64,000 nucleotides of DNA from Aliamphritea spongicola (GTDB lineage Bacteria > Pseudomonadota > Gammaproteobacteria > Pseudomonadales > Balneatricaceae). Numbering within the stretch: position 1 is the first letter of the stretch; every line of letters begins with the position of its first letter. Of this stretch, positions 1 through 9,895 are shown in pieces. Both the position numbers and the translations under genes were made by a program. Below the pieces are notes generated by a model. The model did no database searches. It was not told the DNA's origin and saw only the letters and a list, made by a program, of their open reading frames with translations. The stretch lies in NCBI GenBank assembly GCA_024347235.1, contig AP025283.1, forward strand, positions 930,001 through 994,000, in the 5' to 3' direction.

Positions 1-204
1 CTGTTCAGTCAGGCTGAGTTTTTGTTTCTGACGTTCAAATAAGCGTACTTCCAGACGGGACTCAAGCCCCGCCACATGGCGGCTGATGGCGGACTGTGAG
101 GTGTATAGCTCCTGCGCTGCATGGCTGAAATTACAGTGTCTGGCGGCCGATTCAAAGGCCACTAAGGCACTGGTGGAGGGAATTCTGTAGCGCTGTCTGG
201 TCAT
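1..204 (-). CDS. LysR-family transcriptional regulator, N-terminal part (GcvA-like), cut by window edge
   Basis: Only the first 68 codons are present, reading leftward from an ATG at 204 to the edge. The translation begins MTRQRYRIPSTSALVAFESA and continues through the winged-helix pattern of LysR regulators (ALVAFESAARHCNFSHAAQEL, then TSQSAISRHVAGLE and RLFER). The opening RIPS.. ALVAFE is typical of the GcvA/AmpR branch. It is divergent from the sulfation operon that starts 100 bp away, the usual arrangement for a LysR activator of its neighbour, so it is the likely regulator of genes 304-9197. Effector domain and ligand cannot be seen. Confidence 0.9.
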   Translation of the reverse strand, partial: MTRQRYRIPSTSALVAFESAARHCNFSHAAQELYTSQSAISRHVAGLESRLEVRLFERQKQKLSLTEQ

Positions 205-303
205 ATCAAATCCGGTATCAAAGGTCTCACAAATCGGCAATTTTCGCCGGGGAAGTCTTCGGTTACATTTTCAATATGTTCAGAAAATAGCCTATCGGGG
301 GAT

Positions 304-1139
304 ATGGAAATACACAACTCTCTTGAAAATATAAGCGCTTCTGAAATTCAGAACCGCTTTGTAAACGATGGAATTGTTTTCCCCTGCGCCTGATGAGTAC
401 CGAACAGGCTGCTGGCTATGCCAGTCAGTATTACCACTTCCAGCAACAGGCAATACAACGGTTTGGCAGTGAAATTTATATCAAACCCCATCTGGTCGCC
501 CCGTGGATTTATGAAATAGCCCGCCAGCGAGCATTGCTTGACCGGGTGGCAGCGCTGCTCGGCGATGAAATTCTGCTCTGGTCGTCGGATATTTTTAACA
601 AACCCGCCGGCAGCGATAAACGGGTGGGGTTTCATCAGGATTCGCCGTACTGGGGACTGAGCCCGGAGGACGGGCTGGTCAGTGTCTGGATTGCGCTGAC
701 CAGCAGCCAGCCGGAGAGCGGCTGCATGCAGGTGATTCGCCAGACCCACAATATAGGGCTGTTACCCCATAGAAAAACCTATGCGCCAGACAATATGCTC
801 AGCGTCGGCCAGGAAGTGGAATATGACTGTGATTCTGCCCTGGTGACCGATGTTGCACTGCAGCCCGGAGAATATTCGATCCATCATTTCAATCTGATTC
901 ACGGCGGCCAGCCGAACAGCAGCACACAGGACCGTATCGGTTTGGTATTCAGGTTTATCCGTCCGGGAATGGTACAGAGTCAGGGGCCGGATTCGGCCAC
1001 CCTGATGAGAGGCAATAACAGTGGTGGCTATCAGTTGGAAACGCCGCCGGCAACGGAACTGGGTGAACCGGAAATGGCACAACTGCGGCGGGTGTTTGCT
1101 GAAAGCCCCAGTGGCTTTGGCGGCCAGATGCTGGCCTGA
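304..1139 (+). CDS. PhyH-family Fe(II)/2-oxoglutarate-type dioxygenase (frameshifted near 380)
   Basis: The product resembles phytanoyl-CoA dioxygenase family proteins, non-haem iron 2-oxoglutarate enzymes that usually hydroxylate small molecules. The first 29 codons (MEIHNSLENI... DGIVFP) start at ATG 304 behind a GGGGGA ribosome site. The reading frame then changes at the C-run near 380 and continues from about 390 to 1139. One missing C restores FPLRLMSTEQ. Visible family features are the HQDSPYWG segment (HxD metal pair, about residue 105) and the late HGGQPNSS segment (distal His, followed by DRIGLVFRF). About 278 residues, normal for the family. It is the first gene of the sulfation operon, so it may install or modify the hydroxyl that is later sulfated. 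That role is inference; the substrate is unknown. Confidence 0.85.
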
Positions 1140-1166
1140 CAGAGAATAAAAATAAGGAGTCTGAAT

Positions 1167-1993
1167 ATGAAACCGGAAAAGTGGTCTGACCCGAGCAATA
1201 AGCTGTTTCCCCATCAGGTGGGATTTACGGCGCCGCCAATGGACTTTGACGCGGCCCCAACGGACTTTTGCGCATCAGCCCGGAGACTGTCGGTGTCCAT
1301 GGCCGGTTACTCCATGCGCCGGGCTATGGCCACCAGCTGAGCCAGCGACAGGATAACTTCAGCCTGCTGGAAGAGTTCGTGCACTGTATGTCTAACAGCG
1401 GTGCGGACGTGGTGGGACAGGTGGGCAGCAACTGGGTGCATTGCACCGGCACCACACCGGCGGATATTCGCGCTTACTGTGACCGTATCAGCGATACCTA
1501 TGAGACACCGTTCCACATGGCCGGAATGTGTCTGGTGGAAGGGCTTCGTGAGCTGAATGCCGAGAAGATTGCCATCAACGTGGTGTATTACTGGCCGGAC
1601 TGGCGGGACGGTATCGTCGGTTTTCTCAAACAGGCCGGTTTCGATGTGGTTTATTCCGGCAACTTTGTGGATCAGGGATTTTATGAAACCCAGCAGGAAG
1701 TGAATGATCACACCTGGATTTTCCCCGGTGATCTGGCTTCCCGCTCGATGAACTATGTGGCCGAACAGGCACCGGACGCTGATGCCGTTGTGGTCATCGG
1801 TATGCCCAACTGGCGACGGGCGGATGGCCTGCCCCAGCGCACCGTCAGCCTTGCCCGGGATCTGGAAGCGGAGATTGGTAAGCCTATTGTGTCCTCCGAC
1901 TTCGCCCTTTACTGGCGCATCATGAAAACCCTCGGCATTGCCCCGGTTGGCTCGCAGGGACAACTGCTCAGCCGCTTACAGACAGGAGAATAA
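1167..1993 (+). CDS. Asp/Glu racemase superfamily protein (maleate isomerase / arylmalonate decarboxylase-like), frameshifted near 1265
   Basis: The start is ATG 1167 after AAGGAG. The frame breaks at a T-run near 1265, where one missing T joins ..DAAPTDF to LRISPETVGVHGR. About 275 residues. The pattern VGQVGSNWVHCTG (one Cys at the first catalytic position), AINVVYYWPDW, VVVIGMPNWR and IVSSDFALYW is that of the maleate isomerase / arylmalonate decarboxylase branch. At the second catalytic position, where two-base racemases carry Cys, I read VSSDF. A one-Cys decarboxylase- or isomerase-like chemistry is therefore more likely than classic racemisation. It sits between the dioxygenase and the sulfotransferase, 3 bp before the latter, so it should act on the same metabolite. 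Exact reaction unknown. Confidence 0.8.
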
Positions 1994-1995
1994 TA

Positions 1996-2736
1996 ATGAA
2001 TAAGATTCTGGCTCTGTGGGAATTCCCCGCTCAACTTCTACAGCATTCGAGTGGATGATGCGTCAGCGGGGGATATGCAGTGTTATCACGAACCGTTTGG
2101 CGAGGCCTGGTATCAGGGTGAAGACCCTATGTGGCCAAGGCTGCAGGCGGACAGCAAGCGTACCCCGGGCTGACACTGGAAGGCACCTGGGAAGAGCTGC
2201 AGGCAGCGGCAGCCAAAGGCCCTGTATTCATTAAAGACTTCCCACACCACATTGATCATATGTGGGATGATGCCATGCTGGATAAATTTACCCACAGCTT
2301 CCTGATCCGGGACCCGGCTAAAACCGTCACCTCGGTGATTGGCCGCTGGCCGGATGTGCACCTGATCGAGCTGGGGTTTGTGGAACAGCGCCGGCTGTTT
2401 GATTACCTGTGTGACCGGGACGGCACCCCACCACCGGTGGTGGACAGCGACGACCTGCTGGAAGACCCGCACAACATGGTTGAACGCTGGAGTAATGCGG
2501 TGGGCATTCCCTTTATGCCTGAATCCCTCAGTTGGGAGCCGGGAGCGCGGGATGAAGTCAGCTGGTGGGATGGCGGTTCCTTCCACGCCAATTTGCGGGA
2601 TTCCGATGGCCTGAAGCCTCAGGTACGCAAGTATGTGGATATCTCAGAAGCCTCTAACCACGCACGGCGAATGTATGACCTTTGCCTGCCTCATTATGAA
2701 CATCTGTATCAGCACCGGCTGACACTGACAGACTGA
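1996..2736 (+). CDS. PAPS-dependent sulfotransferase-family protein (three frameshifts, 2015-2170)
   Basis: The translation begins MNKILALW at ATG 1996. Three one-base breaks near 2015, 2072 and 2167, each at a G-run, must be closed to read IPRSTSTAFEWMMRQRG, then DMQCYHEPFGEAWYQGEDP, then LTLEGTWEELQ. PRSTSTAFEW is the 5'-phosphosulfate-binding loop, and FLIRDPAKTVTSVI is the 3'-phosphate-binding segment of the sulfotransferase superfamily. About 247 residues. Such enzymes move a sulfuryl group from PAPS to a hydroxyl or amine. The next genes make PAPS (cysD, cysNC) and remove PAP (cysQ), which supports a true PAPS-dependent role. The acceptor is not known. Some automatic annotations call this family branched-chain aminotransferase-like; no aminotransferase motif is present. 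Confidence 0.85.
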
Positions 2737-2749
2737 CAGGAGGTGATGT

Positions 2750-3714
2750 ATGGCGCTGTTAAATCCTGTACAGATAATACAATCGGATGATCAGACACCA
2801 CCGGCGTTGTCGGTCACCGGCGGGAACCTGAATCATCTGGACCGGCTGGAATCAGAAAGCATCCACATTATCCGCGAGGTGGTGGCGGAGTTCCGTAATC
2901 CGGTTCTGCTGTACTCCATCGGTAAGGATTCCGCCGTGCTGTTGCACTTGGCGATGAAAGCTTTGCTCCGGGCAAACTGCCGTTTCCCCTGCTGCATGTG
3001 GATACCCAGTGGAAATTTCGGGAAATGATCGAATACCGGGATGCAATCGCCAAACGCCTGGATCTGGATATGCGTGTGCATACCAACCCGGATGGTGCCG
3101 GAAAAATCAGCCCTTTCAGCCATGGCTCTCAGGTCCACACTGACATTATGAAAACCGCGGCCCTGAAGCAGGCGCTGGATAAGTACGGCTTTGATGCCGC
3201 CTTTGGAGGCGCCCGGCGGGACGAAGAAAATCCAGGGCCAAAGAGCGGGTGTTGTCCTTCCGCAGTAAAGCCCACCGCTGGGACCCGAAAACCAGCGCCC
3301 GGAACTGTGGAATCTGTATAACCCCAGAGTGTTGCCGGGGAGAGTGTCAGGGCATTTCCGTTATCGAACTGGACGGAGCTGGATATCTGGCAGTACATCC
3401 ACCGGGAAAATATTCCGCTGGTACCGCTGTATTTTGCAGCGATCCGTCCGGTGGTTGAGCGGGACGGCATGCTGATCATGCGGGATGACGAACGTATGGA
3501 ATTGTTACCCGGCGAGCAGGTGACAGAAAAGCAGGTGCGCTTCCGTACGCTGGGCTGTTACCCGCTGACCGCTGCGGTGGAGTCAGATGCAACGGATGTA
3601 GAGGCCATTATTCTCGAATTACTTCAAAGCCGGCAGTCGGAGCGGCAGGGCCGGGTGATCGATCAGGATCAGGTTGGCTCCATGGAAAAGAAAAAGCAGG
3701 AAGGTTATTTCTGA
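2750..3714 (+). CDS. cysD: Sulfate adenylyltransferase subunit 2 (ATP sulfurylase small subunit)
   Basis: CysD with CysN forms APS from sulfate and ATP. The PP-loop is visible as [16 protein letters not shown] (about residues 50-65), followed by [49 protein letters not shown] and [14 protein letters not shown], all standard CysD landmarks. The product ends KKKQEGYF, close to the family end EKKKREGYF. At least four frameshifts (about 2960, 3230, 3280, 3350) interrupt it, all near short runs. Full length would be about 320 residues. The N-terminus is longer than usual by a stretch before [13 protein letters not shown]. It lies in the sulfation operon with no cysH or cysJI nearby, so its APS is probably meant for PAPS and sulfation rather than cysteine synthesis. 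Confidence 0.93.
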
Positions 3715-3768
3715 GCCGGTGTACAGCGACCACTGAACCCACGTATTAGCAAGAAAAGGGTGAGCAGG

Positions 3769-5660
3769 ATGTTAGCGATTAAAGACGTTGCAGACTATCT
3801 GCAACAACAGGGTGAAAAAGATCAGTTGCGGTTTTTAACCTGCGGTTCCGTGGATGATGGTAAGTCCACCTTACTTGGGCGGCTGCTGTACGACTCAAGT
3901 CCATTTTTGAAGATCAGCTGGATGCCACCGCCGAGGAAAGCCGCCGCTTTGGCACCCAGGGAGGCGAAGTGGATCTGGCCCTGCTGGTGGACGGTCTGCA
4001 GGCGGAGCGGGAACAGGGCATTACCATTGATGTAGCTTACCGTTTTTTGAGACCGATAAGCGTAAATTCATTGCTGCCGACACCCCCGGCCATGAACAGT
4101 ACACCCGGAATATGGCCACCGGTGCCTCGACCTCTGAAGTCGCGGTTATTCTGGTGGATGCCCGTAAAGGCATGATGACCCAGACCCGGCGGCACAGCTT
4201 TATCGTGGCGCTGATGGGCATTCGCCACGTGATTCTGGCGGTAAATAAAATGGATCTGGTGGGCTATGACCAGGCCAGTTTTGATCATATCGTCACCGAA
4301 TATCAGGAGTTCGCCCATGAAGTGGGCATCACCAGTATCGATTACATTCCCTCTCAGCCCTGGCCGGTGAAAACGTTTTTCAGTCTTCCGGGGCGATGCC
4401 CTGGTATACCGGCCCGGCACTGGTTGAAGTGCTGGAAAATATTGAGCTGGGTAAACTCAGCATCTGTAACGATCAGAGCGAAGCGGGCTTCCGTATGCCG
4501 GTTCAGTGGGTCAACCGCCCAGACTCAGGTTTCCGTGGCTTCAGCGGTACCGTGGTTGCCGGCAGTGCTCGGCTGGGCAGTAAGGTCAGTTCCAGTCTGT
4601 CCGGCCGGACTTCGCAGGTAAAAGCATTCTTGGCCCGGCGGGGAACAGACGCTGGCGGTCACCGGGCAGGCAATCACCCTTGAGCTGGAAGATGAAATTG
4701 ATATCAGCCGGGGAGATGTCATTGCCGCCGCTGCAGCGCTGCCGGAAGTCACCGATCAGGTTGCCGCGCATCTGATCTGGATGGATGAAGAACCCATGTT
4801 GCCGGAGCGGAATTACCTGCTGCGCTTTGCAACGGACACCGCCGCCGGACGGGTGACCGACCTCAGTTACCGGGTTGATGTTAACTCTATGGAACAACTG
4901 GCAGCCCGCACTCTGGCGATGAACGAAGTGGGTTACTGCAAACTGGCGCTGGAAAAGCCGGTGGCGTTTGACCCTTACAACAAGAATGCCCGTACCGGAG
5001 CCTTTGTGTTAATCGACCGGGTCACCAATGCCACGGTTGGGGCCGGGGTCATTGATTATGCCCTGCGCCGGGCCAGCAATATTGAATGGCACCGCATGAA
5101 TGTGGATCGACAGGCCCGGGCACAACTCAATGAACAGCGCCCCTGTGTGATCTGGTTTACGGGGCTTTCCGGGGCGGGAAAATCCACCATTGCGGATTGT
5201 CTGGAACAGAAGCTTTTCGCGTTACATAAACACACTTATCTGCTGGACGGCGATAACGTCCGTCACGGTCTGAATCAGGATCTGGGATTTACCGATGAAG
5301 CCCGGGTGGAAAACATTCGCCGGGTCTCAGAAGTCTCTAAACTGATGGTAGATGCCGGGCTGATTGTACTGGTGTCCTTTATTTCACCCTTCCGGGCGGA
5401 ACGCCAGCTGGCACGGGAAAAGCTGGCCGCAGATGAGTTTATTGAAGTGTTTGTGGACACTTCACTGGAAATCTGTGAATCCCGGGATCCGAAAGGCCTG
5501 TATAAAAGGCCCGGGCGGGGAACTGAAAAACTTTACCGGTATTGATTCAGCGTATGAACGGCCGGAAAATCCGGAACTGATTCTCCACAGCGGTGAACAT
5601 GACCCGGAAGCCCTGGCGGATCAGATCATTGATTATCTGAAACAGCAGCAGAGAATCTGA
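3769..5660 (+). CDS. cysNC: Bifunctional sulfate adenylyltransferase subunit 1 / adenylylsulfate kinase (CysN-CysC fusion)
   Basis: The N-terminal GTPase domain shows the P-loop [43 protein letters not shown] and NKMDL. A beta-barrel section follows, then the APS kinase domain from about 5140 with P-loop [14 protein letters not shown] and [17 protein letters not shown]. The fusion lets one polypeptide activate sulfate and phosphorylate APS to PAPS. About 630 residues. Breaks near 3900, 4045, 4350, 4590-4640 and 5510 split the reading; each is repaired by one base, for example DPKGLY followed by [16 protein letters not shown] chose ATG 3769 over GTG 3760 because the AAAAGGG site is better spaced. 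It follows cysD and precedes cysQ, giving a complete PAPS supply within the operon. Confidence 0.93.
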
Positions 5661-5742
5661 TTTTCAGATAGGTGTAATTCAATATTTTCGTTGTACATAA
5701 AATGTACGGCGCAGGATATTGGCAACAGACAAGAGATTAAAC

Positions 5743-6525
5743 ATGCAGACAGATCATTTACTGGAACCTCTGAATACCGTGGCCCGACAGGCCGGCGCTG
5801 CCATTATGGCTGTCTACGCAGAGATGCTGGCGGATAACGGTTTTGAGGCGGATCTCAAGCAGGATGGTTCGCCGGTTACCCGGGCGGACCAGGCCGCAGA
5901 AGACCTGATTTTGCCGGTACTGGCGCAGGTCGCCCCGGAAATTACCGTGATCTCGGAAGAAAACGCCAGCAGCCACAGCATCAGCGCGCCACAGTGTTTC
6001 TTTCTGGTGGACCCGCTGGACGGCACTAAGGAATTCCTGAAAGGGGATGGCAAAGGCTCATTCACGGTGAATATCGCCCTGATTGAAAACGGCGTACCGG
6101 TGTTGGGTGTGGTGTATGCCCCGGCGCTGGACCGGCTGTTTTATGGCAATGAAAACGGTGCCTTTGAAGTCAGTGCCGCAGGCACACGGCGGCTACAGGT
6201 ACGGGATATTCCGGCTGACGGAGCGGTGGCAGTCGCCAGTGTTTCCCACCGGGATCAGCAAACCAATGAGTGGTTACAGCAACAGCAGATTGAACACACA
6301 GTCGCGATTGGGTCGTCACTGAAGTTTTGTTTGCTGGCCGCTGGCGAAGCGGACGTCTATCCCCGTTTCGGGCCAACCATGGAATGGGATACCGGCGCCG
6401 GCGATGCGGTGCTGCGGGCTGCCGGAGGTTATGTGGATCTGCCGGAAGGCGGACCGTTCCCTTATGGCAAAGTTGAATACCGTAACGGTGCCTTTATTGC
6501 CGGAGGGCGTTTTCAAATGAAATAA
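5743..6525 (+). CDS. cysQ: 3'(2'),5'-bisphosphate nucleotidase CysQ
   Basis: A member of the Li+-sensitive Mg2+ phosphatase family that hydrolyses PAP, the product left after PAPS-dependent transfer. Motifs are VISEENAS, DPLDGTKEFL (metal-binding DPxDGT) and WDTGAGDAVLRAAGG, all in the expected order over about 260 residues. The frame is intact. The start is ATG 5743; a longer in-frame reading to TTG 5719 has no better ribosome site. PAP inhibits sulfotransferases, so a dedicated CysQ beside the sulfotransferase and PAPS synthase makes functional sense. It could also serve general sulfate assimilation. Confidence 0.93.
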   Translation: MQTDHLLEPLNTVARQAGAAIMAVYAEMLADNGFEADLKQDGSPVTRADQAAEDLILPVLAQVAPEITVISEENASSHSISAPQCFFLVDPLDGTKEFLKGDGKGSFTVNIALIENGVPVLGVVYAPALDRLFYGNENGAFEVSAAGTRRLQVRDIPADGAVAVASVSHRDQQTNEWLQQQQIEHTVAIGSSLKFCLLAAGEADVYPRFGPTMEWDTGAGDAVLRAAGGYVDLPEGGPFPYGKVEYRNGAFIAGGRFQMK

Positions 6526-6573
6526 CTGTCTGCTCCCGGGGCAGAAAATAACAACAAAGCTGAGGGTCATGTG

Positions 6574-7344
6574 ATGCAAATTTCTCTGCAAGACAAGCGG
6601 GTATTTATTACTGCCGGCGGTGCCGGTATGGGCCGGGCAACGGCGCTGGCTATGCACAAACTGGGTGCCACCGTCTTTACCTGTGATGTGGACGAAGCCG
6701 CGCTGGCGAGCCTCCCGGAAGGTATCACCACCTGGGTGTGTGATGTGTCGAAATCCGCCGAGCTGGACGCCATCTTCGATGAAATTCTGCCCGGTGGACT
6801 GGACATTATGGTGAACAATGCCGGGGTAACCGGCCCTACTAAACTGGTGGAAGATGTCACCGATCAGGAGTGGCGCGACTGTATGGCGGTGTGCATCGAT
6901 GCTCAGTTTTACTGCACCCGCAGAGTGGTACCTGTATTTAAGAAACAGCAGCAGGGCGTCATCATTAATCTGGTCTCAGCCGCCGGCATTCTCGGCTACC
7001 CCACCCGGGCACCCTATGTGGCTGCCAAGTGGGCGGTGACCGGCTTCACTAAAACCCTGGCAATGGAGCTGGGGCCGGACAATATCCGGGTGAATGGTAT
7101 TGTGCCGGGCAATGTTAACGGCGAGCGCATGGAACGGGTGATACACGCCCATGCTGAAGCGGACGATCTGGACCCGCAAGAAGTGCGCCGTATGTACGCC
7201 ATCGGTACCTCTATGCAGTGTTACGTGGATCCGGAAGAAATCGCCGACACCATCTGCTTCCTTTGCTCTGACTACGGCCGGCATATCTCCGGTCAGATTG
7301 TCGGGGTGGATGGCCACACAGAAACCCTTTATCCCCGGTCGTAA
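6574..7344 (+). CDS. SDR-family NAD(P)-dependent oxidoreductase
   Basis: A classical short-chain dehydrogenase of 256 residues with an intact frame. The cofactor site reads ITAGGAGMGRATA (TAxxxGxG rather than TGxxxGxG). DVDEAAL after the second strand has an acidic residue, which suggests NAD(H) preference. MVNNAGVTGP, NLVSAAG (catalytic Ser) and YVAAK (catalytic Tyr and Lys) follow. The C-terminal GQIVGVDGHTETLYPRS is typical. I chose ATG 6574, seven bases after GAGGG, rather than the overlapping GTG 6571. Its place between cysQ and the aconitase-X genes suggests oxidation of a hydroxyl on the pathway intermediate. Substrate unknown. Confidence 0.9.
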   Translation: MQISLQDKRVFITAGGAGMGRATALAMHKLGATVFTCDVDEAALASLPEGITTWVCDVSKSAELDAIFDEILPGGLDIMVNNAGVTGPTKLVEDVTDQEWRDCMAVCIDAQFYCTRRVVPVFKKQQQGVIINLVSAAGILGYPTRAPYVAAKWAVTGFTKTLAMELGPDNIRVNGIVPGNVNGERMERVIHAHAEADDLDPQEVRRMYAIGTSMQCYVDPEEIADTICFLCSDYGRHISGQIVGVDGHTETLYPRS

Positions 7345-7445
7345 CGACCACCGTACCAATGTTTATACCCTGAATATGTGACAGCCCGGCGATAACTTTC
7401 CGGTTATCGCACGGCTTCACACGCCCTGAATACGGGAGGTGATAT

Positions 7446-8792
7446 ATGCAGTTAACGGAATATGATCAGTCGCTGCTGGCCGGTGAGCAGGGCAAGGCCC
7501 GGCAGGTAGCCATGAAACTGATGATCCGGGCCGCCGAAGTGAGTGGTGCTGATCATTTGGTGGATGTCAGTATGGCCCATGTGAACAGCTGTTTTTACAG
7601 TGGCCAGGTGGGGATCGACTTTGCAAAATTCCTGCTGGCGGAAGGTGGCCAGGTGGCTGTGCCGACACTGACTAATGTAGGGCTGATTGATCTGCTGCAC
7701 CCTGATCTGCGGCCTAAAGAGGTCCATCCGGAAGAAGTGGCCGGTGCCCGGCAACTGATGGATATATACCGGCAACTGGGCTGTGAAGTGGTCTGGACCT
7801 GCGCGCCCTATCAGCTGAAGCAACGGCCGCAGGTGGGGATCAGATTGTGGGTTCTGAATCCAATGCCGTGGTGTTCTACAACTCCGTACTGGGTGCCCGG
7901 ACCAATAAATATGGTGATTTTCTGGACATCTGTGCAGCGATGACCGGTCGCGCTCCTGCAGCAGGATTACACCTGACAGAAGCTCGCAAAGGGCAGTTAC
8001 TGTTTCGTCTGCAGGGTGTGTCTGCAGCCCTGATGGCAGAGGATATTTTTATCATGTTTTAGGCGTGATACTCGGCCGGGAAGCCGGTACCCGGATTCCG
8101 GTGATTGACGGTTTACCTGCTGAAGTCAGTGAAGACCGCTTAAAAGCCATCAGTGCCGCCAGTGCCGCTGCCGGGGCTGTGAGTATGTTTCATGCGGTGG
8201 GTATCACCCCGGAAGCGGAGACGCTGGCAGAGGCGTTCCAGGTGGCTGAGTTTGATGACTCGGTCCCGGAAGCCTGCATTAATGTAACCCCGGCTATGCT
8301 GGTTCAGGCCCGGGATATGCTCACCAATACGGAATCCGCTGAATTGCGGGCGGTGTGTCTGGGTACTCCACATTTCTCTGTTTCTGAGTTTGCCCAACTG
8401 ATGCCGCTGATTGAGGCACAGCAGGCAAAGCAGCCGGGTATCACCATCCATGAAGGTATCTGTTTTTACATCTCAACCAGCCGCTTCATTCTGGCTGAAA
8501 TTGAACAGCAGGGCTGGGTTGAACAGCTGGAAGCCTTCGGCGTCACCATGGTGGTGGATACCTGCACATATTTCACTCCCATTGCTAAAGGCATTACCGG
8601 CGGGGTGATGACCAACTCCGGTAAATGGGCCTATTACGCACCGGGGATGCTGAAGGTACCGGTGGTCTTTGGCAGCATGGCTGAATGTGTGGAGTCTGCG
8701 GTACAGGGCCGCGTCTGGCGGGATGCTCATCTTTGGAAAGATGATTTGTGGAGCAGCAAATCAGCGGCACCGGGAAACGGGGGAATCGATGA
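7446..8792 (+). CDS. Aconitase X catalytic (large) subunit, DUF521 family
   Basis: This family contains bacterial cis-3-hydroxy-L-proline dehydratases and archaeal mevalonate 5-phosphate dehydratase, Fe-S hydro-lyases related to aconitase. The translation from ATG 7446 includes [60 protein letters not shown] and, later, [20 protein letters not shown] and [16 protein letters not shown]. These carry the Cys residues and the SNA.. NSVLGAR.. block typical of the family. Breaks occur near 7830 and 8055 (T-run before HVLGVIL). The last codons need one extra G near 8783, after which the TGA overlaps the next ATG. The pathway link is inferred: the sulfation operon's metabolite probably contains a beta- or gamma-hydroxy acid that is dehydrated here. 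Confidence 0.88.
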
Positions 8793-9197
8793 TGCAGTTA
8801 CAGGGCAGAGTACTGAACGAAGGTGATGTAACAGCAGAACTGCTGATACTGGATGAGCCGCTGAGCTTCTGGGGCGGTTTCGATTCCGCCACAGGCCGGA
8901 TCATTGATAAGCAACACCCCAGGAGGGGACGCAATTAACCGGTAAGCTGGTGGTGATGCCGGGTACCCGCGGGTCTTCCGGTACACCGGGGTATTAGGTG
9001 AGTCTTTGCGGTTAGGGACGGGGCCGGCGGGGCTGATTCTGAATAAGGCGGATATTAATGTGGTGGCGGCAACAGTAGTTGTGGCTGCTTTGTATGATTT
9101 GCATTGTCCGGTGGTGTTATTGGAGGCTGAGGCGTTTGGTTGTTTAGTGGCCAATCAGGTATGTACTGTTAATTCTGATGGGGTAGTGTCGTTTTAA
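8789..9197 (+). CDS. Aconitase X swivelling (small) subunit, DUF126 family
   Basis: The small subunit supplies the mobile aconitase domain that closes over the active site of the large subunit. It starts [12 protein letters not shown] at 8789 and overlaps the end of the large subunit. LSFWGGFDSATGRIID and, after a break near 8925, LTGKLVVMPGTRGSSG show the family pattern, with PGTRGSSG the substrate-loop signature. It ends ..VCTVNSDGVVSF at 9197. A second break near 8995 joins GTPGVLGESLRLG. About 135 residues. It is the last gene of the operon; no clear terminator hairpin follows before the repeat region. Confidence 0.85.
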
Positions 9198-9250
9198 GTT
9201 TTGGTTTTGGGAGAGGGGCTGATGGTTCAGCGTTTTTCTTTATTCGAGTG

Positions 9251-9420
9251 CTGAATTTTTATTTGAGATGATCTTTTTCGCTTATGCGACTCAAGACCTT
9301 TAAACGGCTAAAGCTTGTAAAGAGAGTTCTTAACAATCTAAAATAGCCCCACTGCTTCCCGGCTTCGCCGGGTTCCCTGCGTGTTTCGCCATTGAATGGC
9401 ATCGCAGAAACAATAGTTTG
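9251..9420 (+). repeat. Multi-hairpin repeat, copy A (degenerate, short)
   Basis: This copy shares with copies B and C an ordered set of blocks: a T-rich lead (ATCTTTTTCG), a small hairpin, the CAAGACCTTTAAACGGCTAA block, TAGCCCCACTGCTT, a CCGG-type hairpin and CCCTGCG. Stem 1 reads TCGC-TTAT-GCGA and stem 2 CCCGGC-TTC-GCCGGG; both keep pairing although their bases differ from the other copies. The middle hairpin arm is interrupted by an insertion (AAGCTTGTAAAGAGAG). The copy ends early, with a local GCCAT-TGA-ATGGC hairpin. No convincing gene lies here. Confidence 0.75.
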
Positions 9421-9448
9421 CGCTGCTGATTTATTTTTGACTATTTTG

Positions 9449-9720
9449 CTTAATTTTTATTTCGGATAATCTTTTTCGACTTCGTCGAGTCAAGACCTTT
9501 AAACGGCTAAAGGTCTTAACAATCTAAAGGCCGCCCCACTGCTTGTCCGGCTTCGCCGGATGCCCTGCGCTTCTCATTTTAAAATGGATGCTGCGGAACT
9601 CGGCCGCTCCGCGTCCTCAGACAGTCCTCGCATTATTCCATTTTAAAACTCCGATGCTCGGCTGCACAGAAGGGAAGCGGGGTGCCAGCCTCAGGTATGT
9701 GCTTTGTGATGGGCAAAAGA
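9449..9720 (+). repeat. Multi-hairpin repeat, copy B (full length)
   Basis: The fullest direct-orientation copy. Stem 1 is TCGAC-TTC-GTCGA. The middle hairpin is a perfect 10-bp stem AAGACCTTTA (9492-9501) / TAAAGGTCTT (9508-9517). Stem 2 is TCCGGC-TTC-GCCGGA. A 12-base palindrome CATTTTAAAATG follows, then blocks shared with copy C: AACTCGGCCGCTCCGCG and CTCGGCTGCACAGAAGGGAA. An open frame runs across it (from a TTG at 9543), but conservation follows stems, not codons. It lies 29 bp after copy A and in inverted orientation to copy C. Confidence 0.8.
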
Positions 9721-9895
9721 CAAGATCTGACTTCATTTATCATTACGGTAGCTTAAAATCGTTATCTGTTTTACTCGAATCTGTTCTTAAGTATAACGTT
9801 ACAACAAGCTGCCTAGTGAGTGCTGTTACATTTGATTGCAGTTTCTCGCCGCCTCAGCAGGATTTATTGGGTTAGGTCAAATTGGGTTGTTAGGC

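Noticed and set aside
9543..9875. Open frame across repeat copy B as a protein gene (and the matching frame 10615-10866 in copy C)
   Set aside because: The similar peptides (both begin MSGFA) arise from the shared hairpin repeat. Starts are poor and base changes preserve stems rather than codons.
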